Shown: positions 8,732 through 18,668, counted from the stretch's first letter. The stretch: 64,000 bases of DNA from SpSt-333 sp964371615 (GCA_964371615.1 CAYJMS010000006.1:1-64000), one strand, 5' to 3'. Program-made: numbers and translations. The notes: a model not told the origin generated them from the letters alone.

Positions 8732-11211
8732 TGGAAGAGTACACGATGACGCAGGAACCGCAGCATGCACCGGCCCCCCGCCGGAAGAAGTCGGACAACG
8801 GTTCGAAAAAGAATTCCTCCCAACGCAAACAAATCTTTTCGTTTCTCATCATCGTCTTCGGTGTGATGACCCTGCTCAGTATGGTCTCTTATTCACCCGC
8901 CGACGAAGCGAACGGCGAAATCAGGCTGACGGATCTCTCTAAAGTGTTTGTGAACGATCCGATGCTGCAGTTGAAAGCCGAATCAACGTCCAACTGGCTT
9001 GGTTTGTTCGGAGCAATTCTGTCGAATTTTCTGATCAACTCCACCGTCGGATTATTTGCCTTCGTATTTCCGGTATTGTTGTTGATGTGGGGTTGGACGA
9101 TGCTGAGAAACGGAGAGATCCGCCGGCTGGTCTACTTCACGAATTACGCTGTGATCCTCGCACTGCTGGGATCGGCGTTCTTTGGCCTGCTGCGAAAGAC
9201 CGGTGCCGCGGAGGTCATCTCACCGGAATGGCACGGCAGTTTAGGATCTTTCTTTGCGACGGTACTGCAGCAATCGATCGGATTGGCCGGCGGATTAATC
9301 GCCGCTCTTTCGCTGACCATCGTGACGGTGACACTGGCGATCGATCTGGATCTGCATAAAACTTCCGAACGACTGAAAGAGGTGGTGATCGCGGTCGGGA
9401 ATTTCTTCGGTGCCAAAATGGATGCGTGGAAAGAGCAGCAGGCAGTCCGTGCCGCTCAGAAAGAAGAAGAGAAAAAAAATACACCTGCAGAGATTCGCGT
9501 CAAACGGCCGGATGAAGAACTGATCGGTTTAAAATCCGCATCTGCCAAGAAAGAATCATTCCCGCCGGTCCCGCCGGAACAGCCGGAACCGGAAGAGGAA
9601 ACGGGTATCGGCATTCCCACAGCTTCGTCGCCCTTGATTGCCGAACCTCCGCTTGAGATCAAGGAAGGCGTGCATGAAAAGGAAGCGGAATTGGAAGAAC
9701 GCGAAGTGGAAGATGAAGAAATCGACTATGTATTTCCCTCCGTCGATCTGCTCGACGCGAAAAAATATGAAGAGAAAATCAGCGACGAAGAGCTGAAAAA
9801 TAATGCAGCCTTTCTGCAGGCAAAACTGGCCGATTTTGGCGTTGAAATTGCCAACGTGAGCGTTACACCCGGACCGGTGGTGACGCTGTATGAACTCGTT
9901 CCGGCGACCGGCGTCAAGGTTTCGAAAATCACCTCCCTGTCGAACGATCTTGCCCTGGCGATGCAGGCGCGCGGCATCCGTATCGAAGCCCCGATTCCCG
10001 GCAAAGGAACGGTCGGCGTCGAAATTCCGAACAATAAACCGCAGATCGTCACGATCCGGAGCATATTGAATTCGGAGAAGTTCCGCGATAGTACTGCGGC
10101 GCTTCCGCTTGCGATGGGGAAGACGATCACCGGCGAAATATTTATAGACGATCTGGCAAAAATGCCCCACGTGCTCATTGCCGGCGCAACGGGTATGGGA
10201 AAATCGGTCGGCATCAATTCGATCATCGCCAGTTTGCTCTACCGTCTGCATCCGTCCGAAGTGAAATTTATTCTGGTCGATCCGAAAAAAATCGAACTGA
10301 GTCTGTATCTGCAACTGCAGAATCATTTTCTTGCTGTCTCACCGGACATCGACGAGAAGATCATTACCCAGCCGAACAATGCCGTACTCGTATTGAAGTC
10401 GTGTGTTGTTGAGATGGAACGCCGGTACGATCTGCTGGCGTCTGCCGGAGTACGACATGTCACCGATTACAATCAGCGATTTAAAGAGGGACGGTTGAAG
10501 GGGAAGGATACGGAGACCGTGAAACACCGCTTCCTGCCGTACATTATTGTTATCATCGACGAACTGGCGGATTTGATGTTGACGACCGCCAAGGAGGTGG
10601 AGGAATCCATCGCCCGTATCGCCCAATTGGCCCGTGCCGTGGGAATCCACCTGGTGCTCGCAACGCAGCGTCCCTCGGTGGACGTCATCACCGGAGTAAT
10701 CAAGGCGAATTTTCCCTCCCGCATCGCATATGCGGTCTCTTCCAAAATCGATTCCCGGACAATTATTGACGGCAGCGGTGCCGAACAGCTGATCGGCCGG
10801 GGAGATATGCTATATCTTTCCGCCAGTATGCCGCGCCCGCTGCGTATCCAGAATGCGTACATTTCTTCCGAAGAAATCGAAGAAGTTGTGCGTCATATCA
10901 GCAAGCAAAAGGGATACAGCAGAATGTACGAACTCCCCTCCGCGCTCGAAAAGAAAAAGAACGGCGGCGGAAACGGCAGCGGCGACCGTGATGAATTGTT
11001 CGATGACGCCGCACGGATCATCGTTCGTCACCAGCAGGGTTCGGTGTCGTTGCTGCAGCGACGGCTGAGTGTCGGCTATTCCCGTGCCGCCCGACTGGTC
11101 GACCAACTCGAAGACGCCGGCATTGTCGGACCGTTCGACGGCAGTAAAGCCCGCGAAGTGCTGATTGAAACCGAAGAACAACTTGAAATCCTTCTGAAAA
11201 ATTTGGATTGA
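8731..11211 (+). CDS. ftsK: DNA translocase FtsK/SpoIIIE
   Basis: 826 residues. A septum-anchored ATPase that pumps chromosome ends through the division site and activates XerCD. About four N-terminal membrane segments (residues 25-210) are followed by an acidic, proline-rich linker (about 230-345), the alpha/beta motor domain with Walker A GATGMGKS at 485-492 (Lys491) and Walker B IIVIIDELAD with Asp610, and a C-terminal winged-helix gamma domain (about 755-820) that reads KOPS-like sites. I chose the ATG overlapping the previous stop; another ATG lies 15 bases later. The linker is short compared with E. coli FtsK. Confidence 0.96.
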   Translation: MEEYTMTQEPQHAPAPRRKKSDNGSKKNSSQRKQIFSFLIIVFGVMTLLSMVSYSPADEANGEIRLTDLSKVFVNDPMLQLKAESTSNWLGLFGAILSNFLINSTVGLFAFVFPVLLLMWGWTMLRNGEIRRLVYFTNYAVILALLGSAFFGLLRKTGAAEVISPEWHGSLGSFFATVLQQSIGLAGGLIAALSLTIVTVTLAIDLDLHKTSERLKEVVIAVGNFFGAKMDAWKEQQAVRAAQKEEEKKNTPAEIRVKRPDEELIGLKSASAKKESFPPVPPEQPEPEEETGIGIPTASSPLIAEPPLEIKEGVHEKEAELEEREVEDEEIDYVFPSVDLLDAKKYEEKISDEELKNNAAFLQAKLADFGVEIANVSVTPGPVVTLYELVPATGVKVSKITSLSNDLALAMQARGIRIEAPIPGKGTVGVEIPNNKPQIVTIRSILNSEKFRDSTAALPLAMGKTITGEIFIDDLAKMPHVLIAGATGMGKSVGINSIIASLLYRLHPSEVKFILVDPKKIELSLYLQLQNHFLAVSPDIDEKIITQPNNAVLVLKSCVVEMERRYDLLASAGVRHVTDYNQRFKEGRLKGKDTETVKHRFLPYIIVIIDELADLMLTTAKEVEESIARIAQLARAVGIHLVLATQRPSVDVITGVIKANFPSRIAYAVSSKIDSRTIIDGSGAEQLIGRGDMLYLSASMPRPLRIQNAYISSEEIEEVVRHISKQKGYSRMYELPSALEKKKNGGGNGSGDRDELFDDAARIIVRHQQGSVSLLQRRLSVGYSRAARLVDQLEDAGIVGPFDGSKAREVLIETEEQLEILLKNLD

Positions 11212-11215
11212 TACC

Positions 11216-11857
11216 GTGACTGCTCGCCTGATGCTCTCCGTACTCTTTTGTATCTCTGCTGCCGTGGCACAAGACCGCCTCACATCGCAGGAGGTACTGC
11301 GGAACGTCCAAAAAAACTATACCGGCATCACATCCGCCACCGCTTCGTTCGTCCAAAAAGTGACACCCCGTTTCGGTAAAAAAGTACAACGGCAATCCGG
11401 CACAATAAAAATCAAACAGGGGAATAAATACCGCGTTGAAACACCGGATCAGCGGCTGATCGCGGACGGTAAAACCGTCTGGATTGTATCCACGGCCAAT
11501 AATCAGGTTCTGATCGATTCTTTCAAGGAAAATGCGCGGGTTTTTTCCCCTGAAAAATTTTTACTCGGTCTGCCCGATGACTTCTCGGCAAAGGAATTAC
11601 AAAGGGAACAGGGCCTCGTAAAAATTTCACTCGAACTGAACGGTGCATCGGTAAAGACAGGACATATTCGGACGATGACGGCATGGATCCGGGAGAAAGA
11701 TTGGACCGTCGTGCGGATTGTGTATACAGACAGAAACAGGGCGCAGTATGATATTACGCTCAGCGACGTCCGGTTCAATGCTCCGGTGAGTGATGCGGAG
11801 TTTGCGTTCGATCCTCCCGCCGGCATGCAGGTGGTCGATCTTCGAAAAGGACAATGA
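11216..11857 (+). CDS. lolA: outer-membrane lipoprotein carrier protein LolA family
   Basis: 213 residues with a cleavable signal peptide (about 1-18, ending SAAVAQ). The mature part has the LolA/LolB half-barrel pattern: TASFVQKVTPRFGKK, SGTIKIKQGNKYRVETPD, IADGKTVWIV and a C-terminal FAFDPPAG. LolA carries lipoproteins across the periplasm to the outer membrane. The GTG start follows the ftsK stop by four bases. No LolB was seen, which is usual outside the proteobacteria. Confidence 0.88.
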   Translation: MTARLMLSVLFCISAAVAQDRLTSQEVLRNVQKNYTGITSATASFVQKVTPRFGKKVQRQSGTIKIKQGNKYRVETPDQRLIADGKTVWIVSTANNQVLIDSFKENARVFSPEKFLLGLPDDFSAKELQREQGLVKISLELNGASVKTGHIRTMTAWIREKDWTVVRIVYTDRNRAQYDITLSDVRFNAPVSDAEFAFDPPAGMQVVDLRKGQ

Positions 11858-12891
11858 GAACCATTATAAAAAATATCATTCGAACGTTCTTCAGTATTTT
11901 ACTGGCGGGAGTTTTTCTGTACCTCGCGTTTCGCGGAAAAGATATTTCCGAGATATGGAATTCACTCATCGACGTTCATTGGATCTGGTTTGTCATATTG
12001 TTCGTCGGCAGCGCTCTCAGTCATGTCATCCGGGCGTGGCGTTGGAAATATCTGTTGGCTCCCATCAAAGAGAATATATCTCTCCGCAATACGTTTTCGG
12101 CAACGATGATCGGATATCTGATCAACAGCATCATTCCCCGCCTCGGCGAGTTCGTCCGACCGTACGTTATGGGTAAACTGGAAGGGATTTCTAAAAGCGC
12201 AACCCTCGGAACAATCGTTCTGGAACGCATTCTGGATATCGTCACCTTTGCGTTGATTGTGCTGACGGTACTGGCGATCTATGCGGAACCGTTTGCACTC
12301 TGGTTTCCGGCGATGGCCGAATATGAATGGCTCTTCTTTGCAGGTGCGGTCGTGATGTTCGGAATTTTTATGCTTATGTTCTTGCGCGCCGAAATGCTCT
12401 TTCGGTTCGTCACAAAGTTGACATTTCTGCTTCCCCAAAAACTTCATTCGCAGGCTGATCATATCTTTACGTCGTTTCTCTCCGGTTTTGGGGCATCGAA
12501 ACACGCACGGAATTACTTCATGATCGCATTGACGAGCGTGTTAATCTGGCTTTCCTACGTCGTGCTGCTTTATATTCCGTTCTATATCTACGGGTTTCAG
12601 GACGAGTATGGATTGAATTTTGGATCGGCGGCGGTTGTTCAGGTCGCATCCGGTATCGCCTTTGCACTGCCGACACCGAGCGGAATCGGCAGTTACCACG
12701 CATTTATTTCCTTTACGTTGTCTCAACTCTTTTCCGTCGATGCAGAGAAGGCATTGAGTTATGCCTTCTACACTCACATCGTCGGGTTTTTGACTACGAC
12801 AGTGCTGGGTGTGTATTATTTCCTCAGAGATAATATACATATGGCGGATATTTTGAACACCAATAAAAAAGATGAGGGAGAAGAGGTGTGA
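11854..12891 (+). CDS. lysylphosphatidylglycerol synthase TM region / UPF0104 family membrane protein
   Basis: 345 residues with about eight to nine predicted membrane segments. The family pattern is clear: HVIRAWRWKYLLAP after the second segment, the NSIIPRLGEFVRP motif and the later LPTPSGIGSYHAF. The domain is related to the MprF flippase part and to AglD-like proteins. It is thought to flip or handle lipid-linked substrates, but no substrate can be named here. The start overlaps the lolA stop by four bases, so it is in the same operon. Confidence 0.85.
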   Translation: MRTIIKNIIRTFFSILLAGVFLYLAFRGKDISEIWNSLIDVHWIWFVILFVGSALSHVIRAWRWKYLLAPIKENISLRNTFSATMIGYLINSIIPRLGEFVRPYVMGKLEGISKSATLGTIVLERILDIVTFALIVLTVLAIYAEPFALWFPAMAEYEWLFFAGAVVMFGIFMLMFLRAEMLFRFVTKLTFLLPQKLHSQADHIFTSFLSGFGASKHARNYFMIALTSVLIWLSYVVLLYIPFYIYGFQDEYGLNFGSAAVVQVASGIAFALPTPSGIGSYHAFISFTLSQLFSVDAEKALSYAFYTHIVGFLTTTVLGVYYFLRDNIHMADILNTNKKDEGEEV

Positions 12892-12895
12892 CGCT

Positions 12896-13570
12896 GTGAA
12901 ATGGATCGGATTGATATTGTTTTTCATTTCTTTTAAGGCGTCGGCGCAGCAACAGCTCTTTATCGAACGGACGAATGACATCGCAATTTTCGGGGGGATG
13001 GGTGTGGCTGTCGTCTCCGCACCGGATATGGTCGAATATATCAACGGTACGTCCATTTCGTCTCAACGAGTGGACGATTTTGGCACGGCGATCACTTTTT
13101 TCGGTGGAATCGAGTTTCCGATCGCCGATGGTTGGGGAGTGAAAGTCGAACATTCGTATCTGTTTAAATCGTATAATTTTTTGGGAACAAACGGCGCATT
13201 GCACGACGTGTTGTATGAAGTACATGCTCCGTCCGTCTTGCTCCAAAGGGTGGTCACCGGAAAGGGGTTCTTCATAAAGGCCGGTGCCGGCGGAGGATAT
13301 CATTTCGGGAGCGTGATACAGAAAACGTCGACGTTCGGCGTCGAAACACGGTATACGGCAAACGGTATCGGGATCAAAGGCGAAATTGTCGGCCAAACGG
13401 CATTTGATGAGAACTTCTTTGGGTATATCGGCGGGGAATTCGGCTGGGAGTTTTTGGGAAAGGTGCGCGACGGGAACGGCATTATCCTCTCTAATTCTCT
13501 TCGGCGGCAGGATGCTTCGTTGGATTATTTTTTTGCCGGACTGCGGTTCGGCGCCATGGTATATTTTTAA
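12896..13570 (+). CDS. predicted outer-membrane beta-barrel protein of unknown function
   Basis: 224 residues from a GTG at 12896, which has AGAGGTG nine bases upstream; an ATG at 12872 inside the previous gene is the alternative. A signal peptide ends at about FKASA. The mature chain alternates hydrophobic and polar residues with glycine and aromatic-rich strands and ends in an aromatic residue (GAMVYF), as OMP barrels do. I do not recognise a named family. It shares an operon with membrane-lipid and envelope genes. Confidence 0.7.
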   Translation: MKWIGLILFFISFKASAQQQLFIERTNDIAIFGGMGVAVVSAPDMVEYINGTSISSQRVDDFGTAITFFGGIEFPIADGWGVKVEHSYLFKSYNFLGTNGALHDVLYEVHAPSVLLQRVVTGKGFFIKAGAGGGYHFGSVIQKTSTFGVETRYTANGIGIKGEIVGQTAFDENFFGYIGGEFGWEFLGKVRDGNGIILSNSLRRQDASLDYFFAGLRFGAMVYF

Positions 13571-13589
13571 CAACAATCTCTCGGGGGAT

Positions 13590-14207
13590 ATGAAACAGAC
13601 CGCTTTACTGCTCTGTGCGTTGATCGTTGTAATAACGACAGCAGACGCACAACAGAAGAAAACACAAACGAACAAAGGGAGCACCACAGTGACAGAACAG
13701 AAAGAGAATCCGAAAAAAGGAATGGTGGTCGTCGAGACGACACTGGGCGATATGACCATTGCATTGAATGATTCCGCCGCACCGAAGCATGCCGCCAATT
13801 TCCGGAAGTTGGCCGCAGAAGGCTATTATGACAGTACCACGTTTCACCGTGTTATTCCGGGATTCATGATCCAGGGAGGCGATCCGAATTCAAAAAGCGG
13901 TGAACGCCATACACACGGTATTGGTGGACCGGAATACCGCATCGATGCGGAGATCGGTCTGTCGCACAATCGGGGAGTGATCGCCGCAGCGCGTCAGGCG
14001 GACCAGGTCAACCCCAAAAGAATGTCCAGCGGGAGCCAGTTCTACATTACCGTCGCCGATGCGAAATTCCTCGACGGACAATATTCCGTTTTCGGCACAG
14101 TGGTGGAAGGAATGGATGTTGCGGATAAGATCGTCGCCGTACCGCGTGATCCGCGCGACAATCCGTTGGAAAAGGTGATGATCAAAAAGATCCGTATCAT
14201 CGAATAA
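13590..14207 (+). CDS. ppiA: peptidyl-prolyl cis-trans isomerase, cyclophilin type, exported
   Basis: 205 residues from the ATG at 13590 behind CGGGGG. A signal peptide (about 1-19, TTADAQ) and a Lys/Thr-rich linker precede a cyclophilin domain from about residue 45. YDSTTFHRVIPGFMIQGGDP contains the catalytic arginine region (FHRVIPGFMIQGGD), and SGSQFYIT and the DGQYSVFG motif follow. It should catalyse proline isomerisation during folding of envelope proteins. Longer upstream in-frame extension into the preceding OMP gene is not credible. Confidence 0.93.
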   Translation: MKQTALLLCALIVVITTADAQQKKTQTNKGSTTVTEQKENPKKGMVVVETTLGDMTIALNDSAAPKHAANFRKLAAEGYYDSTTFHRVIPGFMIQGGDPNSKSGERHTHGIGGPEYRIDAEIGLSHNRGVIAAARQADQVNPKRMSSGSQFYITVADAKFLDGQYSVFGTVVEGMDVADKIVAVPRDPRDNPLEKVMIKKIRIIE

Positions 14208-14257
14208 CTCCCGTCACTCACCGTCCTGCCGGACATGGTGACGGCGTCCGGGATTGT

Positions 14258-15295
14258 ATGGCAAAATCCAAAGAAAAATTCGATTTTAACGCATTCCACG
14301 AATCCCTTCGGAAGAAGAAATTCTCCCCCGTCTATTTTTTTTACGGCGAGGAAAAGTATCTTATCGAGGAATGCGTCGATGCGATTGTGGAACACTCGGT
14401 CGATCCGGCCATGAGGGAGTTTAATTTCGATATCCTGCAAGGCTCCGAAGTGGATGCAAACACAGTGATCGCCATTGCCTCATCGTATCCGATGATGGTG
14501 GAACGGCGCGTCGTTATTCTGAAGGAGTTTGAACGGACAGTCAGAAAAACGACCGAGGATCTGTACTCAAAGTATTTCGACGATCCCTCGCCGACGACCG
14601 TGCTGATCATCATTTCCTCCGGCGCGGATTTTCGGAAGAAACCGTACACCACGTTGCGGTCAAAGGCGGTTGTCGGTGAGTTTCGTCCGCTGTATGACAA
14701 TGAAACCATCGCATGGATTGAAACACGCGTAAAGAAAATGAAACGGTCGATCGATCCTGCCGCCGCTGCGTTGCTTCATTCGTATGTCGGGAATTCCCTT
14801 CAGGAATTGGCAAACGAGATAGAAAAATTACTGATTGCCATTGCACAAAAGCCTTCCATTACTGCGGACGATATCGAGCGCGTGGTGGGCGTATCCCGCG
14901 AATTTACTGCGTTTGAATTAGCAAATAAGATCGGCGAGAAGAATATGGCTAAATCACTGGAAATCGCCGATCGACTTGTCCGGACGGGTGATTCCGCCGT
15001 TGCCATTATTGCTGTTTTGACGATACACTTTATAAAATTGTATAAATTGCACGATGCACTGCGGCAGCGAAAACCGGAAAATGAGATTTCCCATCTGATT
15101 GGTGTGCATGCCTTCTTTCTTCGAACCTTTATGGCACAGGTAAAAAAATTCACAAAAGAAGAAATAGAACGCACTTTCGTTCTCCTCGCCAAGGCCGATC
15201 TGGCCGTTAAATCTTCCGCCGACCCGAAGCGGGTCCTGACGCAAACGATTGCCGGAATAATATCCGGTGTGGAACAACAGGTGGAAGCATTATGA
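14258..15295 (+). CDS. holA: DNA polymerase III delta subunit
   Basis: 345 residues. The clamp-loader delta subunit that opens the beta clamp. The N-terminal KFSPVYFFYGEEKYLIEECV pattern (YFFYGEEKYL) and the LANEIEKLLIAI and VGVSREFTAFELANKIG segments are typical of HolA. There is no Walker A, as expected of delta. The gene overlaps the start of the next gene by four bases. It is in line with the FtsK-LolA run, though about 50 bases separate it from the cyclophilin gene. Confidence 0.93.
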   Translation: MAKSKEKFDFNAFHESLRKKKFSPVYFFYGEEKYLIEECVDAIVEHSVDPAMREFNFDILQGSEVDANTVIAIASSYPMMVERRVVILKEFERTVRKTTEDLYSKYFDDPSPTTVLIIISSGADFRKKPYTTLRSKAVVGEFRPLYDNETIAWIETRVKKMKRSIDPAAAALLHSYVGNSLQELANEIEKLLIAIAQKPSITADDIERVVGVSREFTAFELANKIGEKNMAKSLEIADRLVRTGDSAVAIIAVLTIHFIKLYKLHDALRQRKPENEISHLIGVHAFFLRTFMAQVKKFTKEEIERTFVLLAKADLAVKSSADPKRVLTQTIAGIISGVEQQVEAL

Positions 15296-16779
15296 GTCTG
15301 TTCGCTCAACCGTCCGGTGCCGAATGGACCGTGTTTGCCATAATTCTGGCCGCTATCGGTTTTTTCATCACGGTTGCGGAATTCCTGCGCAAAAGTTTTA
15401 ACGGATCGCCCGAGATAACCCGAAAATTGGTGCATATCTTGACCGGGCTTCTGATTTTTTTTGCTCCTGAATTGTTTGTATCAGGTATTCCCGCCATCAC
15501 GCTGGCAGTGATCTTTATCGCCGTGAATTATGGCGCCGTTCGTTTCGGGCTGTTGCAGGGAATGCACGGCACCAATCGGCAGTCATACGGCACGGTCTAT
15601 TATCCACTGTCGTTTTTAATCCTTGTACTGCTGTTTTGGGATTCCGCCCCGATCATCATTTCGATCGCCATACTTATTCTTGCACTCAGCGACGCCGCTG
15701 CGGCAATAGTCGGAGAAAATCTTCCGTCGGCGCACAATTATTTCCTGACCAGCGATAAAAAATCGTATGAAGGTTCGGCGGCGATGTTCATAACAACGTC
15801 GATTATCGTCATCGCGGCGGTGTGGAAGGAAAATCTTCCGTACGAAAGTATCGTGGTGTTTCAAATCGTCGTAGCGGTGTCGTTGTTTGTGACAGTGTGG
15901 GAAGCGATTTCATCCAAGGGATTCGACAATCTGACCGTTCCGCTGAGTGCGGCGTTTGTGCTTCATTACTTTTTTGTGGATCATCCGCATCTGGACATTC
16001 AACAGATGTCTCATGCAATTGTACTGGCCGGAATTATTGCCGCAGTATCGTTCCGGTTTCATTTTCTTACGCCGAGCGGTTCACTGGCGACTTTCCTTCT
16101 GGCAACGGTTATTTACGGTGTAGGCGGATGGAAATGGACGATCCCCATTTTCGTCTTTTTTGTCGCATCGAGCCTCTTGTCAAAATACAAGAAGTCGAAA
16201 AAGAAGAAATTTGAAACGGTGTTTGATAAATCCGATAAGAGGGATGAAGGACAAGTCGTTGCAAACGGTGGTGTTGCCGGTATGATCGTGCTGCTCTGGT
16301 ATGCAGTGCCGGAATGGTCTCAACTGTACTATGTGTACCTCGCGACGATTGCGGCGGTCACCGCCGATACCTGGGGGACCGAAATCGGAATTCTCGGAAA
16401 AGGAAAACCGGTTTCCATTACATCGTTTAAAAAGGTTGAACCGGGAACAAGCGGCGGCGTCTCGCTAACGGGACTCGCCGGCGGTATTATGGGATCGGCG
16501 TTGATCGTTCTGTCTGCATGGCTCTTCGATCCCGCCGGTATTACTGCGGTTACTGCGGGCATCGTTATATTTGCCGGTTTCACCGGTTCACTGGTTGACA
16601 GCATCGCCGGCGCAACCATACAGGCGCAGTATCGGTCGGTCGATGGAACGTTGACGGAGCGGACGCATTTTCACGGTTCGCAGACGACTCTGATCAGCGG
16701 TATTCGATGGTTCGATAACGACAGTGTGAATTGGATGTGCGCACTTGCGGGCGCAGTATGTGCACTGGCGTTGATCTAA
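15292..16779 (+). CDS. fusion: phytol/dolichol kinase-like CTP-kinase domain + DUF92
   Basis: 495 residues and about a dozen membrane segments. The N-terminal half (about 1-215) resembles the SEC59/VTE5/DGK1 polyprenol kinase group: EITRKLVHILTGLLIFFAP and later LALSDAAAAIVGE. The C-terminal half (about 235-495) is DUF92: TADTWGTEIGIL, SFKKVEPGTSGGVSLTGL and GSLVDSIAGATIQAQY. DUF92 proteins have been linked to phytyl-phosphate kinase function in photosynthetic organisms. The fused form suggests two-step phosphorylation of a membrane isoprenoid alcohol; this is inference. Overlaps holA by four bases. Confidence 0.82.
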   Translation: MSLFAQPSGAEWTVFAIILAAIGFFITVAEFLRKSFNGSPEITRKLVHILTGLLIFFAPELFVSGIPAITLAVIFIAVNYGAVRFGLLQGMHGTNRQSYGTVYYPLSFLILVLLFWDSAPIIISIAILILALSDAAAAIVGENLPSAHNYFLTSDKKSYEGSAAMFITTSIIVIAAVWKENLPYESIVVFQIVVAVSLFVTVWEAISSKGFDNLTVPLSAAFVLHYFFVDHPHLDIQQMSHAIVLAGIIAAVSFRFHFLTPSGSLATFLLATVIYGVGGWKWTIPIFVFFVASSLLSKYKKSKKKKFETVFDKSDKRDEGQVVANGGVAGMIVLLWYAVPEWSQLYYVYLATIAAVTADTWGTEIGILGKGKPVSITSFKKVEPGTSGGVSLTGLAGGIMGSALIVLSAWLFDPAGITAVTAGIVIFAGFTGSLVDSIAGATIQAQYRSVDGTLTERTHFHGSQTTLISGIRWFDNDSVNWMCALAGAVCALALI

Positions 16780-16840
16780 CGCAGCTCCTTTCGGCATCTT
16801 TGCATAAACGGACAAAGAATAGTACCTTAATCAACAGATC

Positions 16841-17677
16841 ATGATCATGACAAAAAAAGTTTCCATAGGTTCAATACACATCGGCGCCGGCAATCCATTG
16901 GTGCTTATTGCCGGTCCCTGTGTCGTGGAGAACCGCGATCTTGTCTTCTTCACTGCCGAACGGTTAAAAAAACTGTGTGAGCAGTTCTCCATTCCGTTCA
17001 TCTTCAAATCGTCCTACAAAAAAGCGAATCGCACCAGCATGAGCGGTTTTGTCGGCCTTGATATGGATCAGGCATTGAAGATATTGGGGGATGCGAAAAA
17101 AGAATTCGGCGTTCCGATCCTGACCGACATACACTCCGAAGCAGAGACCGTCGCCGCTGCACAGGTCGCCGATGTGCTTCAGATACCGGCATTTCTCTGT
17201 CGGCAGACGGATTTGCTGGTGGCGGCAGGAAAAACGAAGCGTGTCGTGAATATTAAAAAGGGCCAATTTCTGGCGCCGGACGATATGAAATATCCCATTG
17301 AAAAAGTTGCATCGACAGGAAATACAAATATTCTCGTGACGGAACGGGGAACGACATTCGGTTACCATAATCTCGTCGTGGATATTCGCAGCTTGCCGAT
17401 CATGAGGGAATTCGGATATCCGGTGGTACTCGATGCCACGCACTCCGTTCAATTACCGAGCGGTTCGGGGGGAATGAGCGGCGGACAGCCGGAATTTATC
17501 TTTCCGCTGGCGCGGGCAGGAGCTGCCGTCGGCATCGACGCGTTGTTTATTGAAACGCATCCCGATCCGGCGAAGGCAATGAGCGACGCAGCGAGTCAGC
17601 TGCCGCTTGCCGAAATGGAAAAATTGATACGCCAGGTGATCGCCATAGACTCCGCAATGAGACAAACAACAGAGTAA
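16841..17677 (+). CDS. kdsA: 3-deoxy-8-phosphooctulonate (Kdo-8-P) synthase
   Basis: 278 residues. It condenses phosphoenolpyruvate with arabinose-5-phosphate to make Kdo-8-phosphate for lipopolysaccharide. LIAGPCVVENRD near the start, FKSSYKKANRTS (PEP/A5P site), DIHSEAE, LQIPAFLCRQTDLL, GTTFGYHNLVVD and DATHSVQLP are all KdsA landmarks. The related DAHP synthase further on (21785) lacks the KANRTS motif. Start at the first of two close ATGs; the ribosome site is weak. Leads the Kdo/Lpt cluster. Confidence 0.96.
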   Translation: MIMTKKVSIGSIHIGAGNPLVLIAGPCVVENRDLVFFTAERLKKLCEQFSIPFIFKSSYKKANRTSMSGFVGLDMDQALKILGDAKKEFGVPILTDIHSEAETVAAAQVADVLQIPAFLCRQTDLLVAAGKTKRVVNIKKGQFLAPDDMKYPIEKVASTGNTNILVTERGTTFGYHNLVVDIRSLPIMREFGYPVVLDATHSVQLPSGSGGMSGGQPEFIFPLARAGAAVGIDALFIETHPDPAKAMSDAASQLPLAEMEKLIRQVIAIDSAMRQTTE

Positions 17678-17678
17678 T

Positions 17679-18668
17679 ATGTCAAAAGAATCGAACGATA
17701 TACTCAAAGCAAAAGAGGTCATCCGGATCGAATCCGAAGCCGTCGCGGCGTTGGAACAAAAGATCAATGCCTCATTTCAACAGGCAGTGGACACATTGTT
17801 TGCGTGCAAAGGAAGAGTCATTATCACCGGCATGGGGAAATCGGGGATTATCGCGCGGAAGATTGTCGCCACAATGAATTCGACCGGAACGCCGGCCATC
17901 TTTTTACATCCGTCGGACGCGGTCCATGGCGATCTCGGCATGGTGCGAAATGACGATGTGGTGATGTGCATTTCCAAGAGCGGCGATACACAGGAGATCC
18001 GGCAGCTGCTACCGATGTTCAAGCGCATCGGTGTACCGGTCATATCGATGGTCGGGAACTCCGCCTCCCATCTGGCGCAACAATCCGACATCGTTCTGGA
18101 TATTACGGTCAAGGAAGAAGCATGCCCCCATAATCTTGCGCCGACCTCTTCCACCACTGTTACGCTGGTCATGGGAGATGCACTCGCGGTTACTCTGCTG
18201 GAAAAGAAAAAATTCACCGCGAACGATTTTGCCATGTTCCATCCCGGAGGGAATCTCGGAAAACGATTGCTGCTGAAAATTGAAGAATTGGCGATAACGG
18301 GAGACCAGGTCCCCAAAGTCTCATTAAAGGCAAGCATTAAAGATGCAATTCTTGAAATTACCGCCAAACGTCTGGGAGCGACATGTGTTTTAAATGCCGA
18401 CGGCACGCTCTCCGGCATCATCACGGACGGCGATTTGCGCCGGTTGCTGCAAAAGACGAGCGATATTTCCGGATTAACGGCGCTCGAGGTGATGTCGAAA
18501 GATCCGAAGACGATTCGCAAAGGTACGCTCGCGTCGATAGCATTGCAGGAAATGGAACGGTACAGCATCACGCAATTGGTCATTGTTGACGAGGAGAAAA
18601 AACCGTTCGGCGTAGTACACTTGCACGATCTTGTACGCGCGGGATTGGGCGGAGACTCGGCAACGTGA
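17679..18668 (+). CDS. kdsD: arabinose-5-phosphate isomerase (KdsD/KpsF/GutQ)
   Basis: 329 residues. It interconverts ribulose-5-phosphate and arabinose-5-phosphate, supplying KdsA next door. The SIS domain (about 35-170) contains GMGKSGIIARKI and SKSGDTQEI, and TSSTTVTLVMGDALA is the family signature. Two CBS domains occupy about 200-325. It starts one base after the kdsA stop. The reading frame ends overlapping lptC. The adjacent kdsC phosphatase found in many such clusters is missing. Confidence 0.96.
   Translation: MSKESNDILKAKEVIRIESEAVAALEQKINASFQQAVDTLFACKGRVIITGMGKSGIIARKIVATMNSTGTPAIFLHPSDAVHGDLGMVRNDDVVMCISKSGDTQEIRQLLPMFKRIGVPVISMVGNSASHLAQQSDIVLDITVKEEACPHNLAPTSSTTVTLVMGDALAVTLLEKKKFTANDFAMFHPGGNLGKRLLLKIEELAITGDQVPKVSLKASIKDAILEITAKRLGATCVLNADGTLSGIITDGDLRRLLQKTSDISGLTALEVMSKDPKTIRKGTLASIALQEMERYSITQLVIVDEEKKPFGVVHLHDLVRAGLGGDSAT

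Noticed and set aside
9556..10326. A 256-codon open frame opposite ftsK
   Set aside because: Lies fully within the conserved ftsK motor region and encodes a Phe/Arg-rich peptide without any domain.
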